DNA of 64,000 bases from Modestobacter caceresii (GTDB lineage: Bacteria > Actinomycetota > Actinomycetes > Mycobacteriales > Geodermatophilaceae): positions 28,201 through 92,200 of the forward strand of contig NZ_JPMX01000127.1 of assembly GCF_000761485.1 (NCBI RefSeq). Reading direction: 5' to 3'. Positions 60,433-64,000 of this stretch are shown one piece after another (position 1 is the stretch's first letter; the number at the start of each line of letters is the position of its first letter). Made by a program: the position numbers and the translations under genes. Under the pieces are notes generated by a model. The model worked only from the letters and a program-made list of their open reading frames with translations, was not told the DNA's origin and did no database searches.

Positions 60433-61728
60433 GTGACCACTCGCCGCACCTACGTCCTCGACACCTCCGTGCTCCTCTCCGACCCGGGCGCGCTGCTGCG
60501 CTTCGACGAGCACGACGTCGTCGTCCCGCTCGTCGTGATCGGTGAGCTCGAGGACAAGCGCGACCACCCCGACCTCGGCTGGTTCGCCCGCCAGACCCTG
60601 CGGATGCTCGACGACCTGCGGGTGCAGCACGGCCGGCTGGACGCCCCGCTGCCGGTCGGCGACCAGGGCGGTTCGTTGCACGTCGAGCTGAACCACAGCG
60701 ACCCGTCGGTGCTGCCGCCCGGGTTCCGCAACGACAGCAACGACAGCCGGATCATGGTCGTCGCGCTCAACCTGCGCAGCGAGGGCCGGGACGTCTGCCT
60801 GGTGACGAAGGACGTGCCGCTCCGGGTCAAGGCCGCCGCGGTGGGGCTGGACACCGAGGAGTACCGCGGGCTCGGGGCGGTCGACACCGGCTGGACCGGG
60901 ATGGCCGAGCTGGCGGTCGAGGAGTCCGACGTCCAGGCGCTCTACGACACCGGCACGGTCTACCTGCCGGCTGCCGCGGAGCTGCCGACCCACACGGGGC
61001 TGGTCATGCTCTCCGGCCGCGGGTCCGCGCTGGGCCGGGTGACCCTGGACAAGCAGGTGCGGCTGGTCCGCGGCGACCGGGACGCCTTCGGCCTGCACGG
61101 GCGCTCCGCCGAGCAGCGGGTCGCCCTGGACCTGCTGCTCGACCCGGAGATCGGCATCGTCTCGATGGGCGGCCGGGCCGGCACCGGCAAGTCGGCGCTG
61201 GCGCTGTGCGCGGGGCTGGAGTCGGTGATGGAGCGACGGGCGCACAAGAAGGTGGTGATCTTCCGGCCGCTGTACGCCGTCGGCGGGCAGGAGCTCGGCT
61301 ACCTGCCGGGCAGCGAGAACGAGAAGATGGCGCCCTGGGCCCAGGCGGTGTTCGACACCCTGGGCGCCCTGGTCTCCGGCGACGTCGTCGAGGAGATCGT
61401 GGCCCGCGGGCTGATCGAGGTGCTGCCGCTGACCCACATCCGCGGCCGCTCGCTGCACGACTCGTTCGTGATCGTCGACGAGGCGCAGTCGCTGGAGCGC
61501 GGGGTGCTGCTCACCGTGCTCTCCCGGCTGGGCACCAACTCCCGCGTCGTCCTCACCCACGACGTGGCGCAGCGGGACAACCTCCGGGTCGGCCGGCACG
61601 ACGGCGTGACCGCGGTGATCGACCGACTCAAGGGGCACCCGCTGTTCGCCCACGTGACCCTGACCCGCTCGGAGCGCTCCCCGATCGCCGCCCTCGTGAC
61701 GGAGATGCTGGAAGACCTCCCCCTCTGA
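60433..61728 (+). CDS. PIN-PhoH fusion ATPase/ribonuclease (PhoH2-like)
   Basis: The product has 431 residues. The N-terminal PIN nuclease domain (about 1-140) has [40 protein letters not shown] and [15 protein letters not shown], with the acidic metal-binding residues. The PhoH ATPase domain has Walker A in [18 protein letters not shown] near residue 245 and Walker B in [24 protein letters not shown] near 350. This architecture is the PhoH2 RNA helicase-nuclease, often linked to toxin-antitoxin function. The start is GTG at 60433. It is convergent with the AbiEi-like gene. Confidence 0.92.
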   Translation: MTTRRTYVLDTSVLLSDPGALLRFDEHDVVVPLVVIGELEDKRDHPDLGWFARQTLRMLDDLRVQHGRLDAPLPVGDQGGSLHVELNHSDPSVLPPGFRNDSNDSRIMVVALNLRSEGRDVCLVTKDVPLRVKAAAVGLDTEEYRGLGAVDTGWTGMAELAVEESDVQALYDTGTVYLPAAAELPTHTGLVMLSGRGSALGRVTLDKQVRLVRGDRDAFGLHGRSAEQRVALDLLLDPEIGIVSMGGRAGTGKSALALCAGLESVMERRAHKKVVIFRPLYAVGGQELGYLPGSENEKMAPWAQAVFDTLGALVSGDVVEEIVARGLIEVLPLTHIRGRSLHDSFVIVDEAQSLERGVLLTVLSRLGTNSRVVLTHDVAQRDNLRVGRHDGVTAVIDRLKGHPLFAHVTLTRSERSPIAALVTEMLEDLPL

Positions 61729-61744
61729 CCCGAGCCTGACCCCG

Positions 61745-61812
61745 CTCTTGCGCCGCTCCCGCTGCTCCCGCGCTGTTGCACCACCGAGAGAGCCCCGGGA
61801 ACTGCGCAAGAG
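61745..61812. repeat. 68-bp palindromic element A, next to the AbiEi-like gene stop
   Basis: The ends CTCTTGCGC and GCGCAAGAG are perfect inverted repeats, extended outward to CCCGCTCTTGCGC/GCGCAAGAGCGGG. Inside, GCGC-T-GTT and AAC-T-GCGC pair with a T/T mismatch. Element B at 62811-62878 has the same layout at a fixed offset of 1066 bases with no gaps, matching at about 43 of 68 positions, mainly at the ends and around GCGCTGTTGCA and AACTGCGCA. Confidence 0.7.
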
Positions 61813-61816
61813 CGGG

Positions 61817-62740
61817 TCACCGACGGTGGCTGCCCCGGGTGAACGCACGCCGTAGCCGCGCGGCCACGACGCCGGGCTCCTCCAGTTCGGGCCACGTCCA
61901 CCGGACCACTTCCCGGCCGAGGTCACGCATCTCGTCCTCCCGCAGCTTCTCCCGGTAGACGACGTCACCGGCCGACTCACCGGGGCGGAGCAGTCGCCCG
62001 TACTTGACCCGGCCGTCGAACTCCCCGAGCGTGCGCTGGGCGTCCCAGCCGAAGTCGCAGCGTCCGACCAAGGACCCGTCGGGCCGGCGCACCTCGACCT
62101 GCAGGTCCGGTGCGGTCAGCCCGATGCGGTGGATCAGCACCCGGCTCCGGCTCTCACCGACGCTCTCGCTGCGCCGGTCGGCGAAGGCGATGACCCGAGC
62201 CGCCCGACGGGTCCCGGGTGCGCCGCCCATTCGTCGCAGTGCGTCGTCGAGCTGCGCTGCCGTGGTGGACCCGAGTGCGAGCGCGGCGTCGGCCGTGACG
62301 ACCGCCGACTCGAACGTCAGCGTCCGGGCGAGGTCGACGACGGTCCGGGTGACATCGGTCGTGAGCACGCCGTCCACCACGGTGGTCTCCTCGGCGCCCA
62401 GTCGGGCGACGTGCAGGTGCACCCGCCTGCTGCTGGCTCCGGACGCGGGGGGAGTGCGGGTGACGTGCACGCGGGCCGAGCCGACCCGCCACGTGGGCAG
62501 TCCGTGCAGGACTGCCGCCGAGCCGTGGCTGACGGCTCCCGGCAGTCTGAGCCCCGCCACGGTCGCGACGATGACCGCTCGGGCGCGAGCAGCTCGATCA
62601 GCGTGCGGGTCGATGTACGCACCGCGCTGCAGGCGGTCGAGCTGCTTGGAGCGGACCAGGCGCGCGAGCTCGCCGTCGTCGAAACCCAGGCGCACCGCCG
62701 AGGCGCGGAGCAACACCCCAGGGGGCAGCGGATCGGTCAT
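61817..62740 (-). CDS. AbiEi-antitoxin-like / DUF559-like nuclease-fold protein
   Basis: The product has 307 residues. Residues 1 to about 75 look like the AbiEi antitoxin N-terminal winged helix (LLRASAVRLGFDDGELARLVRSKQLDRLQRGAYIDPHA), followed by a middle domain with SHGSAAVLHGLPTW. The C-terminal part (about 200-300) has ESRSRVLIHRIGLTAPDLQVEVRRPDGSLVGRCDFGWDAQRTLGEFDGRVKYGR, the ExxxR...D.....EfDG pattern of restriction-like nuclease folds (DUF559-type). No AbiEii toxin gene is nearby. It is bracketed by two related palindromic elements in the same orientation. The stop lies 4 bases from the end of element A. The start is ATG at 62740. Confidence 0.75.
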   Translation of the reverse strand: MTDPLPPGVLLRASAVRLGFDDGELARLVRSKQLDRLQRGAYIDPHADRAARARAVIVATVAGLRLPGAVSHGSAAVLHGLPTWRVGSARVHVTRTPPASGASSRRVHLHVARLGAEETTVVDGVLTTDVTRTVVDLARTLTFESAVVTADAALALGSTTAAQLDDALRRMGGAPGTRRAARVIAFADRRSESVGESRSRVLIHRIGLTAPDLQVEVRRPDGSLVGRCDFGWDAQRTLGEFDGRVKYGRLLRPGESAGDVVYREKLREDEMRDLGREVVRWTWPELEEPGVVAARLRRAFTRGSHRR

Positions 62741-62790
62741 CCAGCCAGCCTGGCCGGTCCCGCCGCTCCAGGGAGGGGCGGCGGTCAACC

Positions 62791-62807
62791 TGTGGACGAG
62801 GTCCACA
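62791..62807. promoter_or_regulatory. TGTGGAC-GAG-GTCCACA dyad upstream of the AbiEi-like gene
   Basis: A perfect 7-base inverted repeat with a 3-base centre lies 50 bases upstream of the start codon and directly beside element B. It could be an autoregulatory operator for the N-terminal winged helix. Confidence 0.4.
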
Positions 62808-62810
62808 TCG

Positions 62811-62878
62811 CTCTCGCGCCGGAAGCCGCGCCTCGGCGCTGTTGCAGCAGCGGACATCCGAGCGCAACTGCGCAGGAG
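62811..62878. repeat. 68-bp palindromic element B, upstream of the AbiEi-like gene
   Basis: CTCTCGCGC and GCGCAGGAG form imperfect end repeats. GCGC-T-GTTGC (62836-62845) pairs with GCAAC-T-GCGC (62864-62873), keeping the same T/T mismatch as element A. Spacing of all conserved blocks equals that of element A. It fills the gap between the AbiEi-like gene and the next minus-strand gene. Confidence 0.65.
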
Positions 62879-62891
62879 TGCGTGCCGCCCG

Positions 62892-63128
62892 TCAGGTGGA
62901 GGCGGGCTCGTCCGCCGGGGCCGGGCTCGGCCGGGCGCGGCGGGCCGGCGGCGGCGGGGTGGTGGCCCAGCGCAGCAGGCCGACGGCGACCCAGCCGGCG
63001 CCCAGGCACCACAGCAGGCGGGTGGTGACGTCGTCCACGGTGAAGTCACCGCGCAGTCCCAGCAGGAACACCGGGATGGCCAGCACGAAGCCGGTCACCA
63101 CGACGTCCCAGCGGAACGGGCTGATCAC
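62892..63128 (-). CDS. Small two-helix membrane protein
   Basis: The product has 78 residues. Two membrane helices (VVVTGFVLAIPVFLLGLRG and LLWCLGAGWVAVGLLRWA) are followed by a proline-rich tail. The GTG start overlaps the stop of the upstream gene (GTGA), so it is translated from the same mRNA. No known family is recognised. Confidence 0.7.
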   Translation of the reverse strand: MISPFRWDVVVTGFVLAIPVFLLGLRGDFTVDDVTTRLLWCLGAGWVAVGLLRWATTPPPPARRARPSPAPADEPAST

Positions 63129-63991
63129 GCCTCCATCTCCTCCAGCCGCTCACACAGCAGCGAGGCCCAGCGGTGCGCGGTGGCCCGGGTGCCGTCGACC
63201 ATGGCCACGGGCACCGGGACGTGGTTCAGCACGGCGGCCGGGTCGGCGGTCGAGTCGGTGTCCTCGACGACGACGGCGTCCAGGCGGGGCAGCCCGTCCA
63301 GCCACGGGACGAGGTCCTCGGGCTTGCGGGTGGCGTCCATGACCGCCCAGACCGCCGACGGCGACCAGACCGAGAGCATGTGCTCCATCCACGGCCCGCC
63401 GGACGTGCGCAGCGGGGCGTCCACGGCGACGACGGTGACCGCGCCGGTCGCGGCGCTGGTCCGGCGGCGTGCCAGGGCGGTCTCCAGCGAGGTGATCCGA
63501 CTGGCCTCCGGGGCCAGGCCGGCGAGCGCACCCGACGCGGCCCACAGCACGGCCTCGGGCTCCAGCCGCAGCGAGGAGGCCAGCGACCGGGCGGCGGCGA
63601 AGGTCTCGGCGCCGGGGCCGACGAGCATCAGCACGTCGCCCGGCTCCGTGGGCGCCGGCGGAGCTGCGGGCAACCGCTCGGACAGGCTCCGGGTCAGCGC
63701 CGCGTACACGCCGCGGGCGGCCGCGTCACTGGTGAAGTCCGGCCCCAGCAGCGAGTCGGGCAGCCCGAGGGTCAGCAGCCGGATGACCAGCTCCTCCGGC
63801 CCGCTCATCGGGTAGGGGGCCAGCGCCGTCGACGACGGCGCGGGGACCAGCCGGGTCACGGTCGCGAGGCGGCCGCCGGGCTCGTCGGCGGCCGGCAGCG
63901 CGGCGGCCGGACGGGGCGCCACCGGGAGGGCGGTCGGGTGGGTCGAGGCCTGCGGACGGCCGGACAGCGCGGGGCGGGTGCTCGCCGGCAC
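63125..63991 (-). CDS. Protein with degenerate SRP/FlhF-like GTPase fold, 5' end at window edge
   Basis: At least 288 residues are seen; the frame stays open to the edge, so the true start may lie outside. The first 60 residues are Pro/Ala-rich and disordered. The rest resembles an SRP54/FlhF-type G domain: DVLMLVGPGAETFAAARSLASSL near residue 130 has the position of the P-loop but lacks GxGKT, VTVVAVDAPLRTSGGPWMEHML near 185 corresponds to the DTAGR region, and AVWAVMDATRKPEDLVPWLD and LDAVVVEDTDSTADPAAVLNHVPVPVAMVDG follow. Nucleotide binding is therefore doubtful. It is coupled to the small membrane protein gene. Confidence 0.6.
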   Translation of the reverse strand: MPASTRPALSGRPQASTHPTALPVAPRPAAALPAADEPGGRLATVTRLVPAPSSTALAPYPMSGPEELVIRLLTLGLPDSLLGPDFTSDAAARGVYAALTRSLSERLPAAPPAPTEPGDVLMLVGPGAETFAAARSLASSLRLEPEAVLWAASGALAGLAPEASRITSLETALARRRTSAATGAVTVVAVDAPLRTSGGPWMEHMLSVWSPSAVWAVMDATRKPEDLVPWLDGLPRLDAVVVEDTDSTADPAAVLNHVPVPVAMVDGTRATAHRWASLLCERLEEMEA

Positions 63992-64000
63992 CGGCGGGGG

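Noticed and set aside
61817..62740. AbiEi-like gene as half of a classical AbiE toxin-antitoxin system
   Set aside because: No nucleotidyltransferase toxin gene is adjacent, and the C-terminal half looks like a nuclease fold, so the classical pair is not supported.

Overview
The window is a very GC-rich (above 70 % by eye), densely coded stretch of an actinobacterial chromosome. Actinobacteria are indicated by the mycothiol-pathway gene mca, an FtsB-like septum initiator next to enolase and a DUF501 protein, an RNHCP-domain protein, GTG starts for about half the genes, and many starts preceded by a nAnnnT box with no ribosome binding site, as in leaderless transcripts. The style is compatible with Geodermatophilaceae (Blastococcus, Geodermatophilus, Modestobacter), but that is a guess from gene content, not a measured placement. 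No insertion sequence, prophage, CRISPR array or rRNA was seen, and no gene-free stretch is longer than about 300 bases.

Positions 1-15934 form an extracellular polysaccharide locus. It holds the end of a secreted PKD/concanavalin-like protein, a Wzx-type flippase, a fused GT2-GT4 glycosyltransferase, a second GT2, three GT4 enzymes, a large protein joining a Wzz-like chain-length domain to a Wzy/O-antigen-ligase-like polymerase, a Wzc/CpsD-like BY-kinase, a low-molecular-weight tyrosine phosphatase, a TagD-like cytidylyltransferase and a polysaccharide deacetylase. Together these could build, export, polymerise, regulate and modify one surface glycan.

Positions 16072-30185 are mostly housekeeping: mfd, a SurA-like lipoprotein, MazG, an MscS channel, a membrane protein, enolase, FtsB-like, DUF501 and Ppx/GppA (a compact co-oriented run), DUF4235, a family-5 uracil-DNA glycosylase and a type II NADH dehydrogenase. 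A tRNA with anticodon UAA but a short variable loop follows at 30211.

Positions 30404-47261 carry a Bax1-I family membrane protein, a thiolase, an SGNH hydrolase, a DUF2252 protein, a GNAT acetyltransferase, a MoxR-type AAA+ ATPase with its VWA partner, threonine ammonia-lyase, a DrrAB-like ABC exporter, an M3 peptidase, RNHCP, GreA and Mca.

Positions 47344-64000 hold two AMIN-like secreted paralogues flanking a frameshifted psiE, a PstS-MtgA pair, an unknown gene with an unusually AT-rich promoter, a geranylgeranyl-reductase-like flavoprotein, a PadR/HAAS pair with a candidate operator, hemolysin III, a cis-prenyltransferase, a DUF885 protein, a second ABC exporter, a PIN-PhoH protein, an AbiEi-like gene bracketed by two related 68-bp palindromic elements, and two genes at the right edge.

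The observations most worth following up are the AbiEi-like gene with its paired elements, the Wzz-pseudokinase-Wzy fusion, the short-armed UAA tRNA, and several dispersed palindromes placed at gene ends.
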